Shown piece after piece: positions 47,678 through 60,274 of a stretch of DNA of 64,000 nt. The position numbers were made by a program, and so were the translations under genes. The stretch is taken from the NCBI RefSeq assembly GCF_019925205.1, contig NC_083568.1, positions 14,072,393 to 14,136,392 on the forward strand, written 5' to 3'. Position 1 is the first letter of the stretch; every line of letters begins with the position of its first letter. Source of the stretch: Metopolophium dirhodum (taxonomy: Eukaryota; Arthropoda; Insecta; Hemiptera; Aphididae). Below the pieces are notes generated by a model. The model was not told where the DNA came from. It did not search any database and saw nothing but the letters and a program-made list of their open reading frames with translations.

Positions 47678-49861
47678 CTATTAACAAGAAAAAAAATATA
47701 AAGTAAAAAACACAAAAACGTCGTGGCTGATGTCAACCTATCTTCTACATATCAACTATTACTAAAGAATAAAGTACAAGCACAGGATATTAGAACTTCT
47801 TTGATGAATAAAAACAAACATAGTATAATAATTGATACACAAACCAAAAACAACAAGCAAAAATATTTTGGTTTTAGATATAGAAATAAGTCATGTTTAA
47901 GTAAAATTCAAAAATCAAAATTAAATGAATGTGTAATATAAAAATGGTGTCTTATAACCTACAGGTATATAAAATGTCTAAAAATGTATTTAGATTTAAG
48001 CGTACAAAATCTGTGTTGTTTAGATAAGCGTTACTCAAATAATTTGTATTAACTATTAACAAAACCCTTAAATATTTATAACATGTATAAAATATAATCG
48101 GCTATCTCCCACCATTTGTTAATAAGTATAAATGTAAGTATAGTATGCGATCTACCAACGTTGTGTATTCTACTATAACTGGGATTTCCTATCATTATGG
48201 TTATTGTTAATTTATTATAATTCATAATAATATATCCATTTTATCTTGTTACCTTTCAGTGTTAATATCATAAAACCAATGCTGTTATAGGTAATAACAG
48301 TTTATTTGGTTTAGGTATCGCTTGAGATGTATTATAGTAAGTTAGCATAGTTTATTTATAGACTACAATTAAAATACTATACTTTTTAAAATGCTTGTAA
48401 AAGAATTTCATCGTTTATTTCCTAATAAAGAATCTGGTTAAAGTACACAGTTATAAATAATAATTATACAAATTCTTTTAATTTTAATCTATCATATCAT
48501 AATATGTTATTTTATTTTATTTATTTTCTGTAAGATAACTGAATTGAATAACATGTTTATTGTAGCCCGCATATTATACTTTAATTATTATTACGGTAAA
48601 CCAGTTTATTGGTAGACCAGATATTTTGTTCAAAGCGCAAAAAGAAATTTACTGGAAAGATAATTATATAATTATTTTTATATCTCATAAACCCAGTTAT
48701 AATGACCATAAAGTGTATAATATTATTTAACAAAGGTATTTCCTCTCACATTGACTATAAAGAAGTCTCACTAAATCCCCTCGCCAGATGGGTATATCAT
48801 CCTTTTAAGCGGGATTACAGATTGAGCCCCGTCCAACAAGAGGTAAGCATAGGTACTATTGGAACCAGAGTATGGCGATCAAGGTATAAAAGAGTCTAGG
48901 GAGCAATTACACATACACGTAAATGAAACTGAAATAAAAAGTACATTCAAGTTCTTGCTTCAAAGTGTCTTGTTGCCAACCTTTTAGTCTAAAATTAAAT
49001 GTGCCACACACATGCACATAAATATTATAGTAAAATTTATTTTTTCCTCTGCTGTTTTTAATTTTACAACTTTGACATACCAGAATATTTGTGTCGTTTT
49101 TATGATCTACACAAAACATTCACAGCACTTTTATGGTATCAAATATGTTTTTCAATCAATTTATGTTTCTTCAATGAACTATTGCATTAGGATATTTTAG
49201 GTACCTAGCCAACTAGGTTATCACATATTGAACTATGTTGTTAACATAAAATTAGATTAATGATTTAAACTAAAATGCGATTATCGTAAATCTAATGTTT
49301 TATGATTGAATAACTAATAATAATAATTGATACTAATATTGTCAATAGATGCACAAGTAAAGGGTACTTTTTATTTTGTATAATATGTATTTCAAGGTTT
49401 ACTATTGTCTTTAATATGCTGATAACAACTATTGAGAAAATGTCTACAAAAATAATGACAATCCTTGAAAAATATTATTTGTTTAATATTCTTGTAATAA
49501 AATAATATTATAATAAAAATAAAGTAATCAAGTGTAATATAAACAAATAAAACAAATGCATAATTCAAATATATGTTTTGCAAGCTTGAAAAAATAAAAT
49601 ATAAAAACTATGATATATATTTAAATAACACAATATTTTAACAATAAAAACAACAACTGCTGTAATAAATTAAGAATGGTTATTTAGAAATATTAGAGGT
49701 CAATTTATTATTTTAATGGTATTTTATTTTAGGTGGATTTAATATTTTAATATAGGGTATGGAAAGCGTTAATACTTATACATTTAGGTAAACATAAAAT
49801 ATAGGTTTCTTCAGTCTGCACAGAATCTAGAACATAAATTATACAATTTATAGTATCGATT
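47678..49861. other. Spacer with an unexplained GC-richer block
   Basis: Around 48,755-48,900 the plus strand reads CCCCTCGCCAGATGGGTATA, then GGGATTACAGATTGAGCCCC, then GGTAAGCATAGG. The composition is far from its surroundings and a plus-strand frame (48,702-48,899) is open. I recognise no protein domain, snRNA or tRNA. It could be a repeat fragment or a non-coding exon. Other open frames here are AT-rich chance frames. Confidence 0.35.
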
Positions 49862-50064
49862 TTATGTAATGAATTTATGAATAAGTGCTAAATGTTTTTT
49901 GAGATGTTCATTTCTTCTGAAGTTTTTAGTACAAAAGATACAAGCAAATTGAGGTGGAATTCCACATTCGTGCAAAAAATGACTTCTCATATTCTTTTTA
50001 TGTTTGTAACTTTTTCCACATTTGTTTGGACACCAATATCGTTTATTTTTGATACAATTTGAGA
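49862..50064 (-). CDS. lola: lola-type terminal exon, two zinc fingers (array position 16)
   Basis: The acceptor TATTGTACTTGCAG ends at 50,065, and 66 residues follow. The lead SNCIKNKRYW is basic. Finger 1 is CPNKCGKSYKHKKNMRSH with terminal HECG; finger 2 is CIFCTKNFRRNEHLKKH, then HLALIH; the linker is GIPPQFAC. All ligands are present and only four residues follow the last His. It lies 300 bases downstream of the exon at 50,368-50,546, the shortest gap between finger exons in the main block. Confidence 0.92.
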
Positions 50065-50367
50065 CTGCAAGTACAATAAAATATATTATATCTATTATAT
50101 ATAACAAATATTTAAATATCATAGTAAACAAATATATGATTTAATAATTCAGACATTTTTTTTATTCGCATTTCATAGATGAATAAAAACATGCAAATAA
50201 ATGTTTGTATTATATTTCTTAAATTTATACCTAATTTAATAAATATCACAAACTCCACAGTTTTTAAACAAATTAAAAAAAAAATAAAACTGATGTATAG
50301 GAATACAAAAAAAATAAATATTTCTGAATAGATATAAATATTCCTTTTAACTAAAATAAAACTTAAT

Positions 50368-50546
50368 TTAATGAACAGCAGACATATGGTATTTGAGATT
50401 GCATTTTTGAGCAAACTTTTTTGGACAATAAAAACATTTGAATTGAGGTTCTTTGCCGCATTCGTACTTCAAATGGCGTGCAACACTGTCTCTTCTTTTA
50501 TATGATCGACTGCAGTTTGGACAAAAGTGTGGTTTAATCATTTGTA
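50368..50546 (-). CDS. lola: lola-type terminal exon, two zinc fingers, minimal tail (array position 17)
   Basis: The acceptor CTATTTTTATTTTTAG ends at 50,547, and 58 residues follow. The lead QMIKPHF is followed by finger 1, CPNCSRSYKRRDSVARH with terminal KYECG (C-x2-C, Ser for Gly after the second Cys), and finger 2, CFYCPKKFAQKCNLKYH ending MSAVH. The linker is GKEPQFKC. The stop codon comes directly after the last zinc-binding His, so the exon carries nothing beyond the two fingers. Too short to stand out as an open frame, but unmistakable by motif and phase. Confidence 0.92.
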
Positions 50547-51229
50547 CTAAAAATAAAAATAGTTATATTTTATATTCAAACTTCTAATCAACAATAATAA
50601 ATGATACACCAAATGGACTATTACCCAAGAAAGTTAGTTAAAAAATTAACTAGAAAGTTAATTTTTCTTAACTATAAACCAGTGGTGGGAGTTAATTGAA
50701 AAATGAACAGGTACATTTTCCAGTCCATATTTAGGTACCAATCTTAGTGCATGCTGTTGAAACTTAAAGCTATACAGCCTTTGTTATGCAAGCATTATTC
50801 ATACAGTTTTACCATATTTTTAAGTGCTTAGAACAGTAACCAAATAAATCCGAATATTATCTTCAGAGTTATCATAAATATTGTTAATTATATTCTAAGG
50901 GAATAAAGAAGATAATGAATTTTCGAATGGTTGCACTGAACTATTTCAAAAAGTGGAGATACCCAGATCTTGCACCGGACTCTTCAGTTACTCTATGATT
51001 GACATAACATAAAATAAATATGAAAATAATAATTTCAATAATAAAGTTTTTCATTTTTTTCAGTCCTTTTAAAATATGAATTCAACAATAACATAATATC
51101 AAATATAACAATTTAGAGAATAAATACCATAGAAAAATAAATATTACAAACATATTAACATTTAGAAAAACGATGTTGTTGATAAAAAAAAATATATGAG
51201 ATTAAGGCAATTATAATAAAAAGCAAACA
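50547..51229. other. AT-rich spacer
   Basis: A possible single hAT-like end (CAGTGGTGGGAGTTAATTG at about 50,690) without a partner; otherwise no feature. Confidence 0.4.
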
Positions 51230-51643
51230 GAGGACGTGATACCTGAATGTGTTGTCTCCGTCTTACAAGTGCGTAACATAGTAAATTGTATGCTCAACAG
51301 AACATGTGTAGCTCCATTAGTTTAAAAACTAGAGTTAATTGATCTCTTATAAAATCTTAAGGTAAAATTATTATCTAGGTAATCTCATAGCCTTTTTATT
51401 ATGTTTTAATTTAAAAGCGAATTATGAGTATTTTAAAATTGTAAATTGTAAGTACATGTTAAAATACTTATAAATCGCTTTAAAATTAAAATATAATCAA
51501 AAGCCCAAGTAGTTGCCTAGATAATAATCTTACCTTTAGATTTTATAAGAGACTCACTCTAATTTTTAAATTAACGGAGCTACACGTGTTCTGCTGAGCA
51601 TAAAATTTGGAATGTTACAGACTTGTAAGACAACACATTAAGA
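51230..51643. mobile_element. Fold-back MITE related to the 11.3-kb element
   Basis: The left arm (GAGGACGTGATACCTGAATG..., GTGTTGTCT, CTTACAAGTGCGTAACATAG, GCTCAACAGAACATGTGTAG) is mirrored by the right arm (CTACACGTGTTCTGCTGAGC, ACAGACTTGTAAGACAACAC). Inner arms (AAAATCTTAAGGTAAAATTA) also pair. The outermost dozen bases of the right end are lost. GAGGAYGT termini and the GCGTAACATAG motif relate it to 11,255-11,701. Confidence 0.75.
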
Positions 51644-52924
51644 AATTTTAAGTGGTTCAAAGAATAGCCAAAATGAGGTAGATGTGAAAAAATTCCTTAT
51701 AGAAATCTGAAAGAATAAGTAAAGAACAATTAAAAACAATTTGACATATGTCACAGACATCTCCATTAAAATATGATATGTGGAGAGATAATGAATATTA
51801 AAGGAAAAGTGGAGGGGTCAGGTAAGAAGCCTATAGTGATAAAGACAAACATGAGAGGAAAGAGAAAGTATATGGCAAGTTTTAAGATGTCAAACCCCTA
51901 AAATATAAAATAATTACATCATAATTTTATGTATTTATATATTATAATTAAATTAATATGTACTTCAAAGTCACATTAAATTTTTTAGATTTTATGGTAA
52001 ACACAAAAGAAATAACAATTTCATTTATTTCCATTTTTATCTATTAATCACAATTTCTTCATGTATAATAAAGAACCAATATACATTTCCCAATAGATAA
52101 AGAATATATTATACAAAATAGGAGTGTGCCATTATTAATTTATTATATTTTTTTTTTCATTTATTTACAATTATCAATTCATTACTATAAACACAACTAA
52201 AAAAATATGTGTAACACTATACACGTTATCCATGTATGAAATAAGGATAACAACTAATGTGTGATATATGATTTGGGAATTTAAACAACTGAATTTTTAT
52301 TAGATACATCACTAAAAATATTTTTAGTTCAATATTTTTGTTAATTAAAGCTAATAACTTATATTTTTGAAATCGAGTTGTTTTAAAGTTCTAAAAAAAA
52401 TAAGATCATAGATAGTAAAAGTACTTTTATATTACAAATGTTATATAAAAAAAATTATTTCTTACAGTTACCAATACCTCAATGGTTTTAAGGTTTTAAA
52501 ATGATTCTATAGTCTCTACTATAATAAACGAGTGTCATATATAGAAAATAAATATGGATATTTCTTCAGACACCTGGTATACCACATTACCACTAAAACA
52601 CTGATATATTAATTTATCATCTGTCAACATCATGCATAGTATATGCAAATTAGCATTATTGCAATTTATTTAATTTAAATAAAATTAGCTTTGATACTTC
52701 TTCAATTGAAAATGTCATACCTGAAAATACAAATGTATAATTAGTTATAATTACTCATTTAAATTTAAAAATAGTTGCTATAATGAATATATTTCTTATT
52801 GCTTAAATGTACCTATGTAAATGTATTTATTTATTTATATTACAAATACATCAATTAGCAAAATAACAAATTTAATAACTATGCACTGAAAACTGATATT
52901 AAATGCTTTATGTTTTGAATAAAA
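51644..52924. other. AT-rich spacer
   Basis: A purine-rich patch (51,700-51,890) without coding signal; otherwise unremarkable. Confidence 0.45.
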
Positions 52925-53044
52925 TTAGATATTAATTGCCATCATCATGAATATATTTATTATTTTATCCTCTTCTGTTCTGTGGCTCTGTTTCTGACAC
53001 TCTGAAAACGTCATGAAGTAGCGACAGACAGTTATATGAAATAC
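52925..53044 (-). CDS. Possible short terminal exon without zinc fingers
   Basis: Two acceptors open short frames in the shared phase. CTTCAAACAG (exon from 53,044) gives 25 codons, ISYNCLSLLHDVFRVSET and onward, ending at 52,965. ATGACGTTTTCAG (exon from 53,001) gives a charged then Met/Ile-rich tail starting CQKQSHRTEEDKI and ending at 52,925. The block stands out as less AT-rich than the surrounding kilobases. Neither product has zinc ligands or a recognised motif. Short frames of this kind arise easily by chance, so this is a candidate only. Confidence 0.25.
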   Translation of the reverse strand, partial: VFHITVCRYFMTFSECQKQSHRTEEDKIINIFMMMAINI

Positions 53045-54244
53045 CTGTTTGAAGATTAATGTTACAGTAAAAAAAAATGATATTACTATATTAGATATGT
53101 TAAAATTATGATATTCAGTATTCTCCATAAAATCAATAAGCTAAAATAATTGTGTTAATATCTTAATTCCATTCTTGGATGGATGGTTTAAATAAATTTA
53201 ATAATTTTAATAATTTTTAAATATATTATAATTTAATTTATTAAGTAAGAATTTTATATAGTGATATATAATACATAATATATTAGTTATACAAGAATGG
53301 ACAGACTCAAAGGAAAGGTATGAAGAACTCATCAAATAAAAGTTTACTATTTAAAACAGATTAACTTATGATGTTTTTGTTCAAAATATTTGTACAGATT
53401 AAAACATAAAAAATAATGCCTTAATGAAACTGGTAACTTTACATAATTATAATATAATCAATGAAAATTATTCAACATGATCAGCTTTTAACAATTAATA
53501 GATAACTTACAATAAAAAAAAAGTTTAATTTCTTTTTAAACATATATTATAATCAACAGTTTACTATACAGATTTGTATGTTTAAATACTTCAAAAATGA
53601 CAGTAACTTATAAAGTATTCAATTATTTCATCAAATGTAAATATATATGCAAATACTTAACTAGCTAATATTTATTTAGAATATTGGTATCTAAATATTT
53701 TTGTACGGGTTTAGTTTTTTGGTTTTTATGATATTGAAATTTTACCATGTATAATTTACTGTTTATATGTAAATACATAAACATGTATTTCAAGATTGTT
53801 AAACATATCTTATTAATATCACAATATATAAATTATACAATCTTTATAATTAAATCCATGCAAATAATGATTAGCAATGCAAGTTTTTAAAAAAAGTTAT
53901 AAAATATACTTTATCTCATTAAAAGTTTATTTGTTCATAAAAAAGTAAAATAAATTTTAATGTCAACAGACAATGTTAGATAATCATATACTTTTTTCAC
54001 ATCTTATACATTATTCAACAGTATTACCAATTTCATTCATAATATATTAATTATTAAAATACTAATAAAGTTATAAACACATAATATATCAAACAATACA
54101 TATATCTGAAAAATGTGTAAATAAATTCATAAATTGGTGTTTATAAGGAACCAACAATCATTCATATAATTTTAAATAATAATCATTATCAAAAGAACAA
54201 CATTTAAAGACGATTAATAGATGCTTTTTATAAATGACTAGGTA
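53045..54244. other. AT-rich spacer
   Basis: No feature recognised; its right end is probably the 3' UTR of the 54,245 exon. Confidence 0.5.
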
Positions 54245-54417
54245 TTAATTGTTATGCATATTGAACCGATGATCTCTAAGTGTCGTATTGCGAGTAAATG
54301 ATTTCATACATATATCACAACGAAATTGAGGCTGAAGACCGCATTCGTATCGTTTGTGTCTAATTAAGCTTCCCATATTACGATATTTACGCCGACACCC
54401 ATCACAATGATAAAAAC
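54245..54417 (-). CDS. lola: Short two-finger terminal exon, C-x2-C subtype (array position 18)
   Basis: The acceptor GTTTTTGTTTTTAG ends at 54,418, and 56 residues follow. There is almost no lead (FYH) before finger 1, CDGCRRKYRNMGSLIRH with terminal RYECG. Finger 2 is CDICMKSFTRNTTLRDH, then HRFNMH, and two Asn precede the stop. The linker is GLQPQFRC. It shares CxxC-RKYRNxGSL, CDIC and FTR with the exon at 63,770-63,942; the two have equal length and form a subfamily. The open frame continues upstream through AT-rich, hydrophobic codons that I take to be intron. Confidence 0.9.
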
Positions 54418-55904
54418 CTAAAAACAAAAACAAACAGAAAAAAACAAGAACCAAATTTAAATACAAAGAAAATAAAAAATTGCATTCAAGTGCACAAACA
54501 TTAAAAGCAAAAAAAAACACAACAAAATCTATGATACATTGCTGCATTTGAAAAACAATGCTGAGCGGAACTTTTGTTTAACAAAAAATGTTCAAGATTT
54601 GTGAAAACAAGTGTTTGCTTTATACTGTTTAAATGAGTTGTTCCTAAGATAAAAAATTAAACATGTTTGTAAAAAGAAAAATAGTAAAAAAACTCCTGCT
54701 TCCCTATGCTCAGAAATCAAAGATTAAAAGTAGTATATGATTTAGTTATACACTACTTCAAACATTTTATTAACATTTTAAGATGAGTCAGACATGCTTG
54801 AATTGTATAACATATTTTAATCCACATAGTGAATTTATTATTTTAATATCAAAAAATGTGCTATTATATAACATATGCATGCATAACACTTCAAATTTTG
54901 AATTAGCATATATCAATATAAAATCATCAATAAAATAATACACCAAATAATATATTAAAAACAATAATTTTATGAACTTGATCTTTACAAATAATATTTG
55001 AATGTTTGTGAATGGACCTGAGACTGTAAATGTTGTAATAGAATACATATGTAATAATATTTTAGTAGTAAAAGAAAGTTTGAAAAATCCACTTGATGTT
55101 TTGAAATCTATCAGAAAAAATGATTTTAAAGTAACGGCTAACAAAACAATAAAATGTTTTAAGTAATCTTTATATGAAGAAAATATTTACAATTTTATTG
55201 AGTTCATAATAAATTGGTTCTTAAATATATTTGACAATTTAATATTTTCAATTCTTAAATAAATGAACAAATATGTAATTAAATATTATAGAAATCAAAA
55301 TTAAATAAATAATACAAATATATTTATGTAGGAACTATATTTTGGATAATTCAATGTTTATAATATAGGCAGCCCATTTGATTTTTGAATGAATTATTAC
55401 AGAATTAAAAAAATCAACTCAAAATCTATTAAACACATACATTTTTATCACTTTAACCAAAATACTGTAAAATATCAAATGTTTTGTCTACAGAATTGAG
55501 CTGATGTGTTTTGGGAAAATTTAAAATTTAAAATAGTAAATTTTATTTTTTTAGAAGAAATAAATGAATAAAATGATTACACATTGCCATGATGTAAATA
55601 TTCTACTGTATATTATCCATTAAATTGTTTAAATCTTGACCGCCAAACTGTTTTTAAACTCAAGATGATAATGATTTTACAATGACCTTTTAAAGTTAAT
55701 GGAAATATTAAACAAACAATTTTAAAACAGGTCATTGATGAGAACTTTGTCCATTATGATTTTCCACACATATTTATACTATAGTTAACAACCGTAAATA
55801 AATTGCCAATAACTAAATATATGTTCATGACTCAATATACAATTAATTTAATAAACATAGGTAACAATATGGATACATTGATATGGTAATTACACATGAC
55901 AATA
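54418..55904. other. AT-rich spacer
   Basis: A minus-strand open frame at 54,788-55,144 encodes Phe/Ile/Tyr-rich sequence typical of AT-rich chance frames and has no supporting splice site. Nothing else seen. Confidence 0.5.
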
Positions 55905-56149
55905 TTAACTTTGTTCTGTCACTAAAGTTTCAGTGATATTAGGCTGGTTGTCAATATACTTGTGTACAGATATCATATGTCGTTTTAAATTTGAATATCT
56001 GCTAGACGTCTTTGAACAAAATTGACATTTGAATTTTGGGTTTATCCCACATTCGTTATTCATATGATACGTCAGACTACATTTGTTTTTGTAATTTCGA
56101 CCACAATGCTTGTTAGGACAATAGAATCTGGTTTCAAATTGTGCAATTC
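55905..56149 (-). CDS. lola: lola-type terminal exon, two zinc fingers (array position 19)
   Basis: The acceptor ACATTATTTCAG ends at 56,150, and 80 residues follow to TAA. The lead is IAQFETRFY. Finger 1, CPNKHCGRNYKNKCSLTYH with terminal NNECG, has four residues between the first Cys pair. Finger 2 is CQFCSKTSSRYSNLKRH, then HMISVH, with Ser where an aromatic core residue is expected. The linker is GINPKFKC. A tail of about 19 residues (IDNQPNITETLVTEQS) is polar with several Thr/Ser. NECG and the altered finger 2 core link it to the exons at 59,216 and 60,275. Confidence 0.9.
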
Positions 56150-56734
56150 CTGAAATAATGTATAAAACTTAAGAAATACATATTAAAAAACATATATAAA
56201 TCTCATGTTTTAAAATATTGTTAGAAGCAAAGGAAGCTTGGCATAGAACACGAACACAATACAATCATTGATATGTCCAATAATTAGTAAGAACCCTGAA
56301 TTTAAGATTTAGCATTAATAAGTAATATAGGTGGACAAAGATCAATTACTTAATTTCAATTTTCATGATTGTCTTAATAAGCTAAAAAGGAGCTACTTCA
56401 TTCTTGGCAAATAAAATCTTTTAAAAAAACGTACAAATCACAATAATTAAATTAACCTTAATTAAGTAGTCAGGGCATCGATTTATTTTTACATTTACAA
56501 TTTTTTTTAATAAATCTAACCTTACATTTAAGTCTAATAAGTTCAATATATTACTTAATATTATAAATAATAATTAAAAATGTAGTTTAAGTCCAAATTT
56601 ATAATTTAGTTATATTATTAAATCTTTATGTCTTCTTACAAGTTTAAACATTTTTCTTACTCAAGTACATTTTTTAGTAAATTACAAATTGTTTTAAAAT
56701 ATTTGCCTGTATTTTTAAATGATCAGAAACCCAC

Positions 56735-57000
56735 ATGCGTTTGTTGATTCCGTCACAAACATACAACATAGCAAATATGCGTTAAGCAAAACTGATTTTG
56801 TATTTTTAGTTAAACTATTAGAACATATCTAGGATTCTTTTCTTGGTACACTTATATTGATATTTTAATTTTAAAGTGAATTACAGCAATTTAAAGTGTA
56901 AAGTATTTCAAAATTTTAAATTGTCGTAACCTTCTTAGAAATTTAAATATTAAGAAAAGCTCATGATATAGCCTAGAGAATGTTCTTACCTATATACGCT
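56735..57000. mobile_element. Decayed copy of the GAGGAYGT fold-back family
   Basis: ACAACATAGCAAATATGCGTTAAGCAAAACT parallels the GCGTAACATAG...GCTCAACAGAAC segment of 51,230-51,643, and CTAGAGAATGTTCTTACC near 56,974 parallels its inner CTAGATAATAATCTTACC. The matching outer right arm is not evident. Confidence 0.45.
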
Positions 57001-58120
57001 TACGTTCACCATAATTGATAACAACACAAAACTTAAAAAAAAGAATGACTGATTAATAATTTGTAAAAGTTTCATGAACTATTAATACATTATTTATCGT
57101 ATAATTGCAATACTATTGAGTTTTTAATTTCTTAAATAAATAAACATTTAGGAACAAACTAGAATGATTTTGTTGGATTGTTAAAAATGAAACTATTTTG
57201 TTTTAAGAAATACATTTTGTAATAAACATGTATTTGTCCATTTTCAGTTTTGATCATACCTGTATTACCTGTAATTAAAGATTAATTAATTTTTATTATA
57301 ATATTATAAATAAAAAATAAAGCAATTATGAATATTAAAAATTTAATACGTAGATACTTAATATTGTTTTAAATTGAGCTTATATTTTGAGTTCTAAGTA
57401 TGCATTTGAAAATTTAAACAATTTAAATAATTTAAGAGGTAAAATGCAAGATAGAATGGAAAAATATAGCTGTACATCCATATATAGACGAGGTATTGTG
57501 TTCTTTATTAATTGTTTTGCTAAATTCACATGTGTACAAGAAATTGATGTGTTATAAATTTGAGTATTGAATGAAATGGCATCGTATTTAATGAAACTCG
57601 GTGTAGTATGCTATGTACAGTAAACATAAAATAAAATAATAATATATTTATTTTTAACATCATATTAAACTGGAAAATCTATAAGATGTATTAACTTATT
57701 GCTAAAAAATAAATCTATTATAATCAATACCATATCAGAGCAGAAAATAATCTAATTAACTCTTCATCTTTGTTTAGAATTAAATACAAATTTAAAAGTA
57801 TGTCAATACACATAAGATACTTTTAGATGCTGTTTCAATAAAAATATAAGGTTATATCTTTTCCTATATAATATAATATACACCCAGTTCATATTTTAAT
57901 ATTATTTTTCCTTAATAGATTAAAAGGCATTGTTTTAAGTTTAATATTTTTAACCTATAAGTTTAGTATAATAAATAATAAACCCATTGCAATAAATAAG
58001 AAATAAAATGTTAAGTAAAAATAGCACCGTTTATTAGCTATTTGTCAACAATAATACTGGTAATAATAATAATTTAGGATATATTTATAGTATTAAATAA
58101 CAGCTATAACAAACAATACC

Positions 58121-58343
58121 TAATCTGTACTAGGAGATAACATTACCCGTGATCCTACCAAAACAAGTCCGATCCCGCGCACCCCCATCAACAACAGTGG
58201 CTTGTTAATGTTTGCTACGTTCGGCAACGTTCAACACTATAATAATAGATATACAATCTATACCGTCATGGCACAAAGTGGGAGAAATGGAGCCTCGGAC
58301 TGGTAGCTTGTAAAACGATAATGCTCTCTCCTGGTGCAGAGTA
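58121..58343. mobile_element. Probable MITE with diverged 27-base inverted ends
   Basis: TAATCTGTACTAGGAGATAA at the left pairs with the complement of TCTCTCCTGGTGCAGAGTA at the right; about three-quarters of the positions agree over 27 bases. The core (GATCCCGCGCACCCCCATC) is much richer in GC than its surroundings. No convincing target duplication was found. Confidence 0.5.
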
Positions 58344-59215
58344 TGTATTGGTATATTTTTGAACAAATAAAAATAATTGGTAAATTTTTAGAAACAAATC
58401 TGTTTTATCCATATTGATGCAAATATATTATACATAGGTAATACATTTGATAATATAAGGAAATAGTATCAAGTATTCTAAAAAATGTAGCTAGTTTTAA
58501 ATAGTGGTATATTATGTATTGTATCCAATATTAGTATACATTTGTAGGACGCTCTGTATACTGTATAGTATACATATCATAAAAAATGTGTGCGTTAAGT
58601 TGTATAAATTTGGCATTGAAACTTATATATATACCTATTAAACATTATAATATTATTACAGACATAGATAATTACTATATATTTTTATTCTGAACATATA
58701 GAATAATATATTACTTTAGATTTTCATACTTACATAAAAAACATAAATAAACAGCAATTTCAATAGTAAAATAAAAATAAATAACTTAATACACTTATTT
58801 ATTAATAAATAACACATAATAATATAATAAGAACTAAATCATTAATCACATTAACTAACATAGTAGTAATAGATGGTTTATATTAAAACCGTAAGAAAAT
58901 ACAAAATAATTTTATTGTTATTAAGGTTCTATATAAGATCCAATATAAATATCTTTACATATTCTTAATATTTTCAAGCCTAAATCTAACGTTTTGATTA
59001 AAAATTTAGCAAAATACAGATTTATATGTTTAATTTTACAATAAAGCATAAATATAGGAATTATAAATGTATATTAAACTATTGGGTAGTAGATATAATA
59101 ATACATATTGTATGATTTATAGTTATACATGTTTAATAAATTATTAAATATGGAAAAAGATAGTTCTGATTGAGAAAATGTAAAAATTGTATTAGATTAA
59201 TACAAAAAAATAATC

Positions 59216-59439
59216 TCATAAGCTTGGCATAATCTTATGGACAGCGATCATGTGCTGTTTTAAATTAGACTTAAGGGCACACCGTTTTTCACACAATGTA
59301 CATGAATACTTTGGCTGCTTGCCACACTCAAACTTCAAATGTCTGGTCAAAGAACCACGGTTCCGATAAGTCCGTCCACAGCTGATGTTTTGACAACTGT
59401 ACACAGTTTCGAATGGAAATAATGAATACTTCGGTAGAC
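59216..59439 (-). CDS. lola: lola-type terminal exon, two zinc fingers (array position 20)
   Basis: The acceptor TTTATCAAATTTTAG ends at 59,440, and 73 residues follow. The lead LPKYSLFPFETVYS precedes finger 1, CQNISCGRTYRNRGSLTRH with terminal KFECG; the first Cys pair is four residues apart and the usual Pro after Cys is Gln. Finger 2 is CTLCEKRCALKSNLKQH, then HMIAVH, with Cys at the aromatic core position. The linker is GKQPKYSC. Composition is clearly coding-like against an AT-rich background. The tail KIMPSL is short. Confidence 0.92.
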
Positions 59440-60274
59440 CTAAAATTTGATAAACCATTTGCGTATAGAAGAGAAACATTTATGAATAGCTATGGAGAAA
59501 CTCGTGAGATTACAAGAAGCAATAAAAAAAAATAAAAAAATAAATAGAATCGAAGAAGGCATTACAATAGAAATTCATCATTACCGGTTCCTGTTAACCA
59601 TAAGTTTTATTTTTAAGAAATTTACAATGGTTAATGTTAATTACTCTGAATAGACAACCAACATAATTTAAAACAAGTATTGAAACGAATACTTGTTATT
59701 AATGATAAGTAATAAATAGATTTAACAGATAACTCAAAATTTTAGGCACATATAAGAACTACAATGACAATATTTCATTATGTGCGTATTTACTGATTAT
59801 TGGTAGAGATTTATTGAAATAAGTAAAGATATCAAAGAGCTACAAAATAAGGATCTTATTAATAGTGATTAAATTTTAAGATAACACTGTATTATATGGG
59901 AAAATAAGTTTATTTACACAATTATAAAATAGTTTGATGTAATATATATGGGTGCTCATCAAGTTATCTTCAAGGGGTTAAAAATGACAATATTTTATTC
60001 TTAAGTATGTGACTTTTCAAAAGAAATTATTTATTTATTTCATACAAATGTAGTTGACCCCTATTTGTTAATTGATATTGATTATTACTTTGCCCATCTC
60101 TAGCCCTCCTGATGGTCGCCCATAGATATTAACAGCAAAATAATAATAAAATCAAATCTGCATATAAGGCAGCTTTTAATAATTTTTAACACTTAAATAA
60201 AACATCAATACAAAATAATTATTTTTTAATGCCCTACAACATAAATGTTTTCAAGATTTTAGAAATTTGGTAAC
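59440..60274. other. AT-rich spacer
   Basis: No feature beyond a lysine-coding A-tract near 59,525. Confidence 0.45.

Larger units (their letters stand above)
56150..59215. other. Long AT-rich spacer with repeat fragments
   Basis: Apart from the elements at 56,735-57,000 and 58,121-58,343, no coding, RNA or finger signal was seen on either strand. Confidence 0.45.

Noticed and set aside
54788..55144. Minus-strand open frame of 118 codons
   Set aside because: Phe/Ile/Tyr-rich chance frame in AT-rich DNA with no splice sites or motif.
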